The position numbers and the translations under genes are program-made. 53,528 bases of DNA, taken from the NCBI GenBank assembly GCA_020635085.1, contig JACKAL010000010.1, forward strand, positions 1 to 53,528, written 5' to 3'. Below, piece after piece: positions 1-7,984 of the stretch (position 1 is the stretch's first letter; every line of letters begins with the position of its first letter). This stretch comes from Pseudobdellovibrionaceae bacterium. Lineage in GTDB: Bacteria > Bdellovibrionota > Bdellovibrionia > Bdellovibrionales > JAGQZY01. Below the pieces are notes generated by a model. That model was not told where the DNA came from and did not search any database. It saw only the letters and a list, made by a program, of their open reading frames with translations.

Positions 1-1440
1 ATTGCCAATAGTCGACACATCGATGTGATCGAAATCGATGGGGCTTCTAACAATGGTGTCGATGCGGTTCGTGAACTTCGCGACTCCGTTGGTTACTCTC
101 CATCGTCAGGAAAATATAAAGTTTATATTATCGATGAAGTACACATGCTTTCGACAAGTGCATTCAATGCACTTTTAAAAACTTTAGAGGAGCCACCAGC
201 ACATGTGGTTTTTATTTTAGCAACCACCGAAGTTCAAAAAATTCCTAATACAATTCTGTCGCGCTGCCAACGCTATGATTTTCGCATGATCTCCCAGCAA
301 GATATTATGCAGCACCTTACGCATGTATGCACAAACGAAAATGTGCGTTTCGATAAAGAGGCTCTGTGGCTCATCGCTCGCCAAGCTAAAGGCTCCATGC
401 GCGATGCTCAAAGTCTGCTTGATCAAATCATCACCTATGCCAACGGTCACATCACCGTCGCGTCTGTAACAGAGCAACTGGGACTTGTACAAAGAGTGTT
501 GATCAACTCGTGCCTTAAAAGTATTTTAGATCAGGATATCGCAGCCTTATCGCGCGTGGTTGCCGATTTAAGCCTCGCCGGTGCCGATCCAATGTTATTT
601 GTAGAGGCCTTGCTCGAACAGTTCCGCAACTTACTCATGGTAAAAATCCAAGCGCAAACACACCATGTCCCCATTCCTATTCCTGAATCAGAGCTGGAGT
701 TATTACAAGAGTGGTCCAAACAAGTAAGTGAAGAAGATATTCATCTGCTCTTTGATATTACTCTTAAAGGCAGCCAAGTGCTTGTGCGCGCGGCGGAACC
801 ACGGCTTGCGCTTGAAATGCTTCTTCTTAAGCTCGGCTCCGCGCCAAAGATCGTCAGCTTGTCTCAGTTGATTGAAAATACAAACAGTACTCAAAGCCAT
901 GCGACGGTCTCACAACCACAGAAAGCCAAGCCTGCAACCTCGCCGATAACTTCGACGGAACGTATTTCGATAAAGCCACGTGCCTCTGTTTCGGAAACTC
1001 CGCCGGAGGAAGTTTCTTTAGAACAAACTCTCCACAACATTTCTGATCCCTGGCTTAAATTTGTCGAGATGGTTCGTAGCTCCAATGGGTTTCTCGCTGC
1101 ACTTATTGAACACACCTATATCATCGAAGAATCCGCTACCGCTTTGCGCCTAGGACTTCCCGAAAAAATGGCTTTTCTTCATGATAAAGTCAGCGATCCC
1201 AAAAACCTTGAGCGTCTAACTGCGTTTATTCATAATTTTTGGAAAAAAGAATTGCAGGTGAGTGTGGAGATGGTGCAATCCAAGCCCACCACAACGATGA
1301 CTCCCAAAGAAAAAGCTCAACACTCAGAACAAGAGAAACGCAACAAAGAACGAGAAGACATCGAAAATCATCCCATGATTCAAAAGGCTAATAGTCTATT
1401 TAAAACAGAAATAAGATCCATTAAACAGGAGAAAACATAA
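1..1440 (+). CDS. dnaX: DNA polymerase III subunit gamma/tau, 5'-truncated by the window
   Basis: Clamp-loader ATPase subunit of the replicative polymerase. The reading frame is open from base 1, so the gene begins outside the window; a GTG at 25 is internal. The N-terminal roughly 85-90 residues with the Walker A loop are therefore missing. Visible are the EIDGASNNGVD stretch, Walker B (YIIDEVHML), the sensor region (ILATTE) and the SRC motif (LSRCQRY), followed by the lid and collar domains. The C-terminal part from about visible residue 300 is low-complexity and then resembles a tau-like tail, ending in a charged helix. The stop codon overlaps the ybaB start (TAATG), giving the common dnaX-ybaB-recR order. 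No internal frameshift signal for making gamma was identified. Confidence 0.96.
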   Translation: MANSRHIDVIEIDGASNNGVDAVRELRDSVGYSPSSGKYKVYIIDEVHMLSTSAFNALLKTLEEPPAHVVFILATTEVQKIPNTILSRCQRYDFRMISQQDIMQHLTHVCTNENVRFDKEALWLIARQAKGSMRDAQSLLDQIITYANGHITVASVTEQLGLVQRVLINSCLKSILDQDIAALSRVVADLSLAGADPMLFVEALLEQFRNLLMVKIQAQTHHVPIPIPESELELLQEWSKQVSEEDIHLLFDITLKGSQVLVRAAEPRLALEMLLLKLGSAPKIVSLSQLIENTNSTQSHATVSQPQKAKPATSPITSTERISIKPRASVSETPPEEVSLEQTLHNISDPWLKFVEMVRSSNGFLAALIEHTYIIEESATALRLGLPEKMAFLHDKVSDPKNLERLTAFIHNFWKKELQVSVEMVQSKPTTTMTPKEKAQHSEQEKRNKEREDIENHPMIQKANSLFKTEIRSIKQEKT

Positions 1441-1766
1441 TGAAAGGTAATCGCGGCGCCCACAGCATGCAGGCTATCATTAAACAAGCGAACCAAATGC
1501 AAACACGCATGAAGAAGCTACAGGACGACCTCGCCCTTAAAGAATACACAGCTTCGAGTGGCGGCGATGGTGTAAAAGTAGTGGTTGCCTCTGACAAACT
1601 CAAAAGCATTGCCATTAGCGCAGACGTGTTTAAATCAGCAGATGCGGAAACATTACAAGATATGATCATTACCGCTGTCAACGAAGCCTTAATTGCCGCA
1701 AAAGCGGACCATGATCAACAAGTGCAAGAGCTTTCCAAAAATTTTAACATTCCTGGACTCACTTAA
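1440..1766 (+). CDS. ybaB: YbaB/EbfC family nucleoid-associated protein
   Basis: Small DNA-binding protein of 108 aa, the usual size of the YbaB/EbfC family, which forms a tweezer-like dimer on DNA. The sequence shows the family pattern: an N-terminal amphipathic helix rich in Gln, Met and Lys (QANQMQTRMKKLQDDL), then a strand region with GDGVKVVV, and a C-terminal helix (ITAVNEALIAAKADHDQQ). It sits between dnaX and recR, overlapping dnaX by one base and ending 7 bases before recR. This conserved order is itself strong support. Its exact role is unsettled in the family. Confidence 0.95.
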   Translation: MKGNRGAHSMQAIIKQANQMQTRMKKLQDDLALKEYTASSGGDGVKVVVASDKLKSIAISADVFKSADAETLQDMIITAVNEALIAAKADHDQQVQELSKNFNIPGLT

Positions 1767-1773
1767 GACGTAC

Positions 1774-2394
1774 ATGTTTAACATTCCCGCTCTCGATAAG
1801 CTCATTCACGAACTCAGCCTCTTACCGGGTATTGGCCCAAAAACAGCGCAGCGTTTGGTACACCACATTTTGCGCGAGCGGCAATACTCGGAAAATTTAC
1901 GCGAAGCGCTGAGTGCCGTCGAGGATTCTATAAAGCTCTGCTCCTCCTGCTTTAGTTACACCGATGACAGCCGTGGCATTTGTCACTATTGCACAACTCC
2001 TAAGCGCCGCGATGATGTGATCTGTGTGGTAGAAACTCCCGAAAGTGTGATGCAAATAGAGGCGTCTGGTTCCTACAATGGCCGCTTTCATGTGCTTCAT
2101 GGAGCCATTTCCCCACTTCATGGACTCACTCCCGATAAGTTAAAAATTAAAGAACTCTCACTGAGGATTGACCTCTTGCTAGAAAAAGCGCCACAATCTA
2201 AAGTAGAAGTAATACTGGCACTCGATGCGGATTTAGAAGGGGATACGACAATGCTCTATCTCGCTAAGCTTTTCGCAGAAACACCGCAGGTGACCGTATC
2301 GCGCTTGGCCCAGGGTGTACCGATCGGCAGCCATCTTGATTTTGTCGATCACCGCACATTGGGGCGTGCTTTAGAAAATAGAGTGAGATTGTAA
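1774..2394 (+). CDS. recR: Recombination mediator protein RecR
   Basis: RecR of the RecFOR pathway, which helps load RecA on gapped DNA. The frame is open back to 1693, but that start would overlap ybaB deeply and add unrelated residues. The ATG at 1774 gives 206 aa, the usual length. From that start a helix-hairpin-helix lies at residues 17-28 (LPGIGPKTAQRL), a four-Cys zinc motif at C56, C59, C70 and C73, and a Toprim domain from about residue 81 (VICVVETPES, then LHGAISPLHG). The stop codon overlaps the mglA start (TAATG), so the two are probably translationally coupled. Confidence 0.96.
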   Translation: MFNIPALDKLIHELSLLPGIGPKTAQRLVHHILRERQYSENLREALSAVEDSIKLCSSCFSYTDDSRGICHYCTTPKRRDDVICVVETPESVMQIEASGSYNGRFHVLHGAISPLHGLTPDKLKIKELSLRIDLLLEKAPQSKVEVILALDADLEGDTTMLYLAKLFAETPQVTVSRLAQGVPIGSHLDFVDHRTLGRALENRVRL

Positions 2395-2990
2395 TGGCAT
2401 TAATCAACCAAGAAACCAAAGAACTGCACTGCAAGATTGTGTACTATGGCCCCGCTCTCGGCGGAAAAACTACCAACATTCGCCAAGTCTTCAAGTCCAC
2501 ACACGATGACCAGGAGAAATCGGATCTCATTGAGTTCGACATGGGCACTCCTGAGCGCACACGATTTTTTGATTTTCTACCCCTGAATGTGGGCGAAATC
2601 CGCGGTCTTAAGGTTCGTTTTCATCTGTATACCGTTCCAGGACAAGTTATTTATGATGCCAGTCGCCGCTTAATCCTAAAAAATTTAGATGGTATTATTT
2701 TTGTCGCTGACTCACAAATCGACCGCATGGACGAAAATATTTTGTCTCTGCAAAACTTAGAGAAAAACCTTGATCTTGCTGGCTATAATATTCGCAAAAT
2801 TCCCTTGGTGGTTCAGTATAACAAAAGAGATCTGCCCAACTCCGCATCTATTGCTGAGCTACGAGCTGCTTTAAATAAATACAACTCCCCCGATTTTGAG
2901 GCTGAGGCTGAAAAAGGGGTTGGTGTCATGCAAAGCCTCAACACCTTAGCAAAAACCATTGTGGCCACATTAAAAAGCGGTAACGTATAA
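2394..2990 (+). CDS. mglA: MglA-type Ras-like polarity GTPase
   Basis: Small cytoplasmic GTPase of the bacterial MglA family, which sets cell polarity and controls gliding or type IV pili in Myxococcus and prey invasion in Bdellovibrio. The 198-aa protein has the P-loop GPALGGKT at residues 19-26, the family's unusual switch II region YTVPGQ at 79-84, and the base-recognition motif NKRD at 143-146. There is no mglB-like roadblock gene beside it in this window, so its GTPase-activating partner must lie elsewhere or be absent. It is joined to recR by a one-base overlap and is followed 1 base later by a phosphopantetheinyl transferase gene. Confidence 0.95.
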   Translation: MALINQETKELHCKIVYYGPALGGKTTNIRQVFKSTHDDQEKSDLIEFDMGTPERTRFFDFLPLNVGEIRGLKVRFHLYTVPGQVIYDASRRLILKNLDGIIFVADSQIDRMDENILSLQNLEKNLDLAGYNIRKIPLVVQYNKRDLPNSASIAELRAALNKYNSPDFEAEAEKGVGVMQSLNTLAKTIVATLKSGNV

Positions 2991-2991
2991 A

Positions 2992-3579
2992 ATGCATTCA
3001 AAATATGATGCGGAACATTTTACACCACCATTACTTCCACCGAGATACTCATCTTTGCGTATATTCCGCGCACCCCATTTAGGGAGCCAACACAAAGACC
3101 ATCGCACTCTTTTACGTAAAATGATCTCAGACACACTCGTTGCTGAAGGACACTCAGCTCCTGAGCACGTCGATGATTTAGACCAACGACTGCAACACGA
3201 CAGCTTAAGTATTAGTGTGAGCCATACCATCGATGCGAGTATTTTTGCTTGGATTCCCAAACCCTTACAGGTGGGTGTCGACATAGAGCTCGTCAATCGG
3301 ATCACAGATCCTGTCATCGAGCGGGTTTCTACTGAAGAGGAAGTCAATACTGCACCAGATGTAAAACTACTGTGGACCGCAAAAGAGGCTGTGTTTAAAG
3401 CCATTTCTCCACAAGCCAAAACCATGTCTGAAATCGAAATTTATAATTGGCAACCCGTTTCGGGACATACGTATACCTTCCAGACACGCCGACAACCATC
3501 GGGAGAAATTATCGATGGATTTGGTTCCATTTGTCTCAGTATGAGTCACTTTTTATCTTTTTTCGTCTTCGAGCATTAA
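2992..3579 (+). CDS. 4'-phosphopantetheinyl transferase superfamily protein
   Basis: Likely transfers 4'-phosphopantetheine from CoA to a carrier-protein serine. The 195-aa sequence has the two superfamily motifs in the right order and spacing: GVDIE at residues 95-99, with the metal-binding Asp and Glu, and WTAKEAVFKA at 128-137. An upstream segment with ISVSHT matches the SxSH region of Sfp-type enzymes. Length and layout fit the Sfp/EntD-like group rather than the short AcpS type. The target cannot be read from context; fatty acid ACP or a secondary carrier protein are both possible. It is the last gene of the dnaX-mglA string, 1 base after mglA. Confidence 0.85.
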   Translation: MHSKYDAEHFTPPLLPPRYSSLRIFRAPHLGSQHKDHRTLLRKMISDTLVAEGHSAPEHVDDLDQRLQHDSLSISVSHTIDASIFAWIPKPLQVGVDIELVNRITDPVIERVSTEEEVNTAPDVKLLWTAKEAVFKAISPQAKTMSEIEIYNWQPVSGHTYTFQTRRQPSGEIIDGFGSICLSMSHFLSFFVFEH

Positions 3580-3651
3580 CTTTAGTCTATGTTCTCCGAT
3601 AACAGGCTTATACGCGCTCTTAAGTGCGAACTGTAGATCGAAGGAGAATAC

Positions 3652-4023
3652 ATGGCAGAAAAAAGATATTCCGACAGACATGACATTACACCGCTAGAAA
3701 TCCATGGGATGATTTCGATCGCAAATCTTACACCCATTTGTGATTTTGGCCTCATTACCGATGCCTCTTCCACCGGATTTAAGTTAATGGTAAAACACAA
3801 GGACCTGTGTAGTCAGGATCTAAAAGGCGATATGAATATTGACAGCATTCGCGGCTTAGAAGTGTCTCTTTATATTCCAATTATGGACCTTGATATCACC
3901 GGCTATATTTCACGCACAAAATATGTAAGTAATAAACAGTACGAGATCGGTATCGATTTTAGAGACGATGCACCAGAATATTGGCGACAATGTCTATGTG
4001 ATCTTCTCCCACGTGTGAGTTAA
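3652..4023 (+). CDS. PilZ domain protein, probable c-di-GMP receptor
   Basis: Single-domain 123-aa protein. It carries both halves of the c-di-GMP binding signature: RxxxR at residues 5-9 (RYSDR) and (D/N)xSxxG at 37-42 (DASSTG). A beta-barrel pattern follows, ending in YEIGIDF, which is typical of PilZ. No other domain is present, so it would act as an adaptor that binds c-di-GMP and a partner protein. A strong Shine-Dalgarno (GAAGGAG) precedes the ATG at 3652. It lies 72 bases behind the phosphopantetheinyl transferase and ends before a bidirectional terminator. Such adaptors often regulate motility; the nearby mglA makes that plausible but unproven. Confidence 0.85.
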   Translation: MAEKRYSDRHDITPLEIHGMISIANLTPICDFGLITDASSTGFKLMVKHKDLCSQDLKGDMNIDSIRGLEVSLYIPIMDLDITGYISRTKYVSNKQYEIGIDFRDDAPEYWRQCLCDLLPRVS

Positions 4024-4100
4024 AGTTTTATTCGATATAGAATACAGGCAAGAGCTTGCTGCAAAGTGGGTGGACACCTTAGCTTCCCTCTTTTGCGTAT

Positions 4101-4140
4101 AAAATAAAAAGGAGAGTCTAAACTCTCCTTTTTATTTTTA
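4101..4140. terminator. Bidirectional rho-independent terminator
   Basis: A 7-bp perfect stem, GGAGAGT at 4111-4117 and ACTCTCC at 4122-4128, with a 4-base loop. It is flanked by an A-rich run on the left and a T-rich run on the right, so it can end transcripts from both the PilZ gene (+) and the convergent OmpA-family gene (-). A second inverted repeat with 7-bp arms (GCACTAG 4143-4149, CTAGTGC 4170-4176) follows on the OmpA side but lacks a T-run. Confidence 0.85.
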
Positions 4141-4242
4141 TCGCACTAGCTCCTATTTATGAGATGGGTCTAGTGCCCCCTTACAAAATCAAACGCACAC
4201 GAACACGCGTGCGTGGCCTTGAGTAGAAGGGGTTCTTAATTA

Positions 4243-5379
4243 CTACTGTTGGACGTGCGCTACAACACGACGGTTTTGCTTACGTCCCTCATCAGTAGCG
4301 TTGTCAGCAATCGGTTGCGATGGGCCATAACCTTTTGCCGTAAGGCGCGCCTTATCGATCCCAAAGTTTTTTACCATGTAGGCTACTACGGCTTGAGCCC
4401 GTTTTTGTGAAATCGAGTAGTTTAATTTTTCACTACCAGTATTATCCGTATGCCCTTCGATCTGAGCTTTTGTCTCTGGATATTTCTTTAAAAACTCGGC
4501 AAATTTTTCCAGATCACTCACATACTGTGGATCTACTTTGGAGCTTCCTGGAGGGAACTGCACATTTAAAGTGAATTCCAATTTTTCTGTTTTTGCACAA
4601 CCCAAATTATTTACAGCTTGGCCTGCAGGAGTCCCTGGACATTGATCTTCTGTATCGACCACACCATCACCGTCACTGTCGGCTTTTATCGGACAGCCAT
4701 CAGATCCAACATTAGTTCCAGCTATTGTGCCAGGGCATTTGTCATTGTCATCCATAACGCCATCACCATCGGCATCCATGGGCGCCGGTGCTGCAGAAGA
4801 CGATGTGCTGCCAAAATAGTATGTTACCGCTAGCATCGGAGATAAAAGACGTATTTCAGAATCAGGGCCACTTCCTAAGTTCACTCTGTAATAATCACCA
4901 TACAAAGAGAGCATCCAATCCGGGTGCGCCATATACTCGAAACCAAAACGAGCTTTGATGTGAAAGTCATTGCGGCTACCGGCTGTCGTAGAGTAATCAG
5001 AAATTTTTGAATATCCCGCACCAAGTTGCAACAACACATGGAATACATCCGTTGGCCACATTCTATAAGCCAAGCTCAAATCTAGAGCTCCAATGGACGG
5101 ATTCAAGCTAGAAAAAGTGGGCGATTTAAAATCTTGAGCTAAGCGTGTGTAAGCTAATTCTAAACCAAAACGGGTCGACAAATGATAACGGGCCCATAAG
5201 CCAGCCGCCAATTTACCATCAATCTCTCCTGCTCCATTTTTAAAAACATCGGGACCACTAACAGAGGACATTCCAACCCCGAGGCCAAGACCCCAACGAC
5301 CTGCTAGATCATATTGTTCATCGGCAACTGCCACTGTTGAAAAACTTAATGCCAAAAGCAACGTAATAAAATATCTCAT
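4243..5379 (-). CDS. OmpA-family outer membrane protein with thrombospondin type 3 repeats
   Basis: Outer membrane porin-like protein tethered to peptidoglycan. The start at 5379 is chosen because AGAGAGG lies just upstream and a clear signal peptide follows (cut near AVA-DE); the open frame extends to 5472 without such support. The 378-aa product has, in order, a beta-barrel of about 170 residues, two Asp-rich TSP3-type calcium repeats (DADGDGVMDDND and DSDGDGVVDTED), and a C-terminal OmpA domain with EGHTDN at 308-313. D312 and R327 match the diaminopimelate-binding pair of the family. It has no lipobox, so it is not Pal. A hairpin terminator shared with the convergent PilZ gene lies downstream. 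Confidence 0.92.
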   Translation of the reverse strand: MRYFITLLLALSFSTVAVADEQYDLAGRWGLGLGVGMSSVSGPDVFKNGAGEIDGKLAAGLWARYHLSTRFGLELAYTRLAQDFKSPTFSSLNPSIGALDLSLAYRMWPTDVFHVLLQLGAGYSKISDYSTTAGSRNDFHIKARFGFEYMAHPDWMLSLYGDYYRVNLGSGPDSEIRLLSPMLAVTYYFGSTSSSAAPAPMDADGDGVMDDNDKCPGTIAGTNVGSDGCPIKADSDGDGVVDTEDQCPGTPAGQAVNNLGCAKTEKLEFTLNVQFPPGSSKVDPQYVSDLEKFAEFLKKYPETKAQIEGHTDNTGSEKLNYSISQKRAQAVVAYMVKNFGIDKARLTAKGYGPSQPIADNATDEGRKQNRRVVAHVQQ

Positions 5380-5537
5380 GAAACCTCTCTTTTTGAATTC
5401 TAGAACGTGTAAGCGACAATACTTACGCCAATTCGATAAAGACACAATGAAAAAGGCAATGACAAGAGGCACAAGTTACGCATCTTTTTTTTGTAATGGC
5501 GAGATCAACAGCGCACATCTCATTAGAGTGTGATGCT

Positions 5538-6314
5538 TTAAACATCCTCAAAATACGAACTGCCTATTTCTTCTTCAGAGACGAGTACTAAGCCATAATG
5601 TCGGGGAAAAAACCACGAAAAGGCTTCTAAAATTTGCGTGTGCTCTTGCGCAGGAGGATTTCCTATGGACGCCAACGAAATGGCCAGCTCAGGATCAGCT
5701 TCTGGAGATTGCGAAAATACACAAACTTTCGGTCGCACAATACCCTGTTGCATTAAAAATTCTCGAAAAATTTTTCGTGGTATCTCTGGCCAATAAGAAG
5801 ATGTTATTTGACGCACAACCATCTTCTCCGCAACCGCCGTGTTTTCTCTCTCGTGCACCCACTCAGAATAAAATTCACCGCGATACTTATAGTTCCATAG
5901 CATACCATAGGTGAACAGATAATCTTCACCTTCATCGGTAGGGTTTAACACGGCCCCAATGCCCCGATCCGCACACCAATGCACCACTTTATCAAAAGTC
6001 TCGTCAGTTTCCCCATAAGTTGTTAACAACATGTAAGGATACCCCTCGGGACCACTCTGTGGATCAGGAGATAACACACGAATCGTCGCATGACGAATTT
6101 GTGTGAAAAACTGTAGCTCCCAATCGTAATCGCGCAAACTGGTTTTGACAGTCAAAAGTTCTTTGAGATTCATAAAGCTGTTTTTAATAGAGTTTTCTAG
6201 AAGATACCAGCGCCTTTCCACAATTTGACAAGATGTAGCGAGGTCACCTAGTTCCACTAAAAACTCACCTTGATACTCCCAAACACTCGCCCTCATTCTT
6301 TTTCTTTTTTTCAT
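5538..6314 (-). CDS. Unrecognised soluble protein, 258 aa
   Basis: I do not recognise a family. The protein has no signal peptide or membrane segment and is acidic toward the C-terminus. Patches with conserved-looking aromatic and Gly residues occur (MLLTTYGETDETF, YGMLWNYKYRGEFYSEW), and it ends in VSEEEIGSSYFEDV. The N-terminus is very basic (MKKRKRMRAS); the start at 6314 has no good Shine-Dalgarno, and the Met at codon 7 (6296) is an equally good choice. It is divergent from the PBP4-like gene with about 96 bases between them, and convergent with nothing. Coding is supported by length and codon pattern only. Confidence 0.75.
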   Translation of the reverse strand: MKKRKRMRASVWEYQGEFLVELGDLATSCQIVERRWYLLENSIKNSFMNLKELLTVKTSLRDYDWELQFFTQIRHATIRVLSPDPQSGPEGYPYMLLTTYGETDETFDKVVHWCADRGIGAVLNPTDEGEDYLFTYGMLWNYKYRGEFYSEWVHERENTAVAEKMVVRQITSSYWPEIPRKIFREFLMQQGIVRPKVCVFSQSPEADPELAISLASIGNPPAQEHTQILEAFSWFFPRHYGLVLVSEEEIGSSYFEDV

Positions 6315-6410
6315 GGTCAGCGCAAGAACGTTTTCATATTGACCGAAGCCTAATAAAACAGTGCTAACACAAGCCTATCGGGTCAAATGGGCCACTTATA
6401 AGGACTGTTT

Positions 6411-7811
6411 ATGGGCAAAAATATTGCGCAATTCGAACGTATTCGCTTTTATCAAAAGCCCATGGTCAATATAGATCAAAATACAAAACTTCCCATCTCT
6501 CTTGGTAATACTCTTACGCCAGTCCCTAAGATACCATGGACCAGACAATTTAAAGATCGCATAGCCTTTAGAGTTCTTACATTAGTAAGCTTCTTCGCTA
6601 TCATGAATTTTACTGAGAATGTATTTGCCACTGCACAACTAAATTCTTTTTGTGAACTCAGCAGCGAGCAGAACCTAAAGGAAGAAAATGGTTTTTCCCC
6701 ACAAGTCATAGGCTCTCTTTCTAAAATCTTTGTATCACAATGGGCATTACAAAAATTAGGCCCACACTTTCAATACAATACACAAATTTATATTCACCCC
6801 AACAAAGATAGTGTCGATATTCACATTCAGGGAGCTCAAGATCCATCATGGGGACGAGACATGATGCATTTGCTTGCCTCGGAATTATCGCGATTGAATA
6901 TTAAAAAAATTCGTCGCCTGACATTTGATGAGAATTTTTTCTTAAGTTGGAAAACAACCCCGCAAATCATCCATAAAATAAAATACTACTACGATTTTTC
7001 CGATATATCCTCTGCCGAAACGATTTTTCCGACCGCACAAAACATACAAGAAAGTTTATCTGTCCATTTTGTGCCACGGACTAATGAATATCAGGTAACG
7101 TCTGAACATGTCGAAAAACTTGGTTTTGAATTAATAAAAAAAGTAACCATTACTTCTCCTCAAACCATACAATTTCTTGCAGCAAAAGATTTCATAGCCC
7201 CATCTTCTGGTCAAATATTATCCATTAAGAGTCTTCCCTTAGTAGATCTTCTTAAACGTATGAATTTAACCTCTAATAATTATATGGCCGATCTCTTTTT
7301 CTGGCAGCTTGGTGGAGAAAAGGAATTTAAAAAATCCCTGTCTAATCTCAATTTGTTGCCTTTTTCCAAAAATATTTTCTTAAAAAATGGCTCTGGTTAT
7401 CCCATTAAAGACAAAGATAAAAAATTCTACAACCAGGCCCCTTGTGTCGCTCTTGTCAACTCTCTTCAAAACATGCAAATTTTGTTAAATGAGAATAAAA
7501 TGAACTTATCTCATGTTCTGGCAGTTGCCTCCAGCGACGAAAGTACCCTAGATAAATATGAACTTCCTCCCCAACTGCTCAGTGGCAAAACAGGCACCGT
7601 CAGCCCCGCTGTAACTTTCGCAGGTAGCTACTTAACAACTACAGGCCCAGTATACTTTTCCCTTCTATTTGCGACAGATGGATCTAAAGACTGGGACAGT
7701 GCTCGCAAAGAAATTAAGAGTGACGTACTGGCGCAACTTACAGAAGCCCAGAAAATGGACTACACTCCTAACCCCGACTTGCTCTTTTTTGGCAGCGCAT
7801 TTTTTCAATAA
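6411..7811 (+). CDS. PBP4-like D-alanyl-D-alanine carboxypeptidase/endopeptidase (peptidase S13)
   Basis: Penicillin-binding enzyme that trims or cleaves peptidoglycan peptides in the periplasm. The three active-site motifs of the family are present: SxxK at residues 102-105 (SLSK), SxN at 288-290 (SNN), and KTG at 393-395 (KTGT). A GSG at 327-329 matches a further S13 signature. The 466-aa length is normal. The segment between SxxK and SxN is shorter than in E. coli PBP4 (about 185 residues), so the insertion domains are reduced. The N-terminus is odd: about 50 polar residues precede a hydrophobic segment (51-66), so it may be a late signal peptide or an anchor. AAGGA lies 6 bases before the ATG. 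The active site looks intact. Confidence 0.85.
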   Translation: MGKNIAQFERIRFYQKPMVNIDQNTKLPISLGNTLTPVPKIPWTRQFKDRIAFRVLTLVSFFAIMNFTENVFATAQLNSFCELSSEQNLKEENGFSPQVIGSLSKIFVSQWALQKLGPHFQYNTQIYIHPNKDSVDIHIQGAQDPSWGRDMMHLLASELSRLNIKKIRRLTFDENFFLSWKTTPQIIHKIKYYYDFSDISSAETIFPTAQNIQESLSVHFVPRTNEYQVTSEHVEKLGFELIKKVTITSPQTIQFLAAKDFIAPSSGQILSIKSLPLVDLLKRMNLTSNNYMADLFFWQLGGEKEFKKSLSNLNLLPFSKNIFLKNGSGYPIKDKDKKFYNQAPCVALVNSLQNMQILLNENKMNLSHVLAVASSDESTLDKYELPPQLLSGKTGTVSPAVTFAGSYLTTTGPVYFSLLFATDGSKDWDSARKEIKSDVLAQLTEAQKMDYTPNPDLLFFGSAFFQ

Positions 7812-7984
7812 AATCTCTGTAATCTGTGATCGCCAATGAATGGAGTCGAAAAAGAGCATTCCTCTTCTCGCCTGTGGTCCATATAGTCCTCTACAAAAGA
7901 CTAAAAATCCCCATTAGCCGCGAGACATGGACTGTACAGGGCATTGAGTTGCTTTAAACTAAATTTTAGGAATAAAGGAAGGTT

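Noticed and set aside
2970..3425. 151-aa open frame antisense to the phosphopantetheinyl transferase gene
   Set aside because: It covers a gene with clear family motifs, has a Ser/Thr-rich nonsense composition and no ribosome site.
4243..5379. OmpA-family protein as the missing Pal of the Tol system
   Set aside because: It has a cleavable signal peptide without lipobox and a large beta-barrel, unlike Pal.
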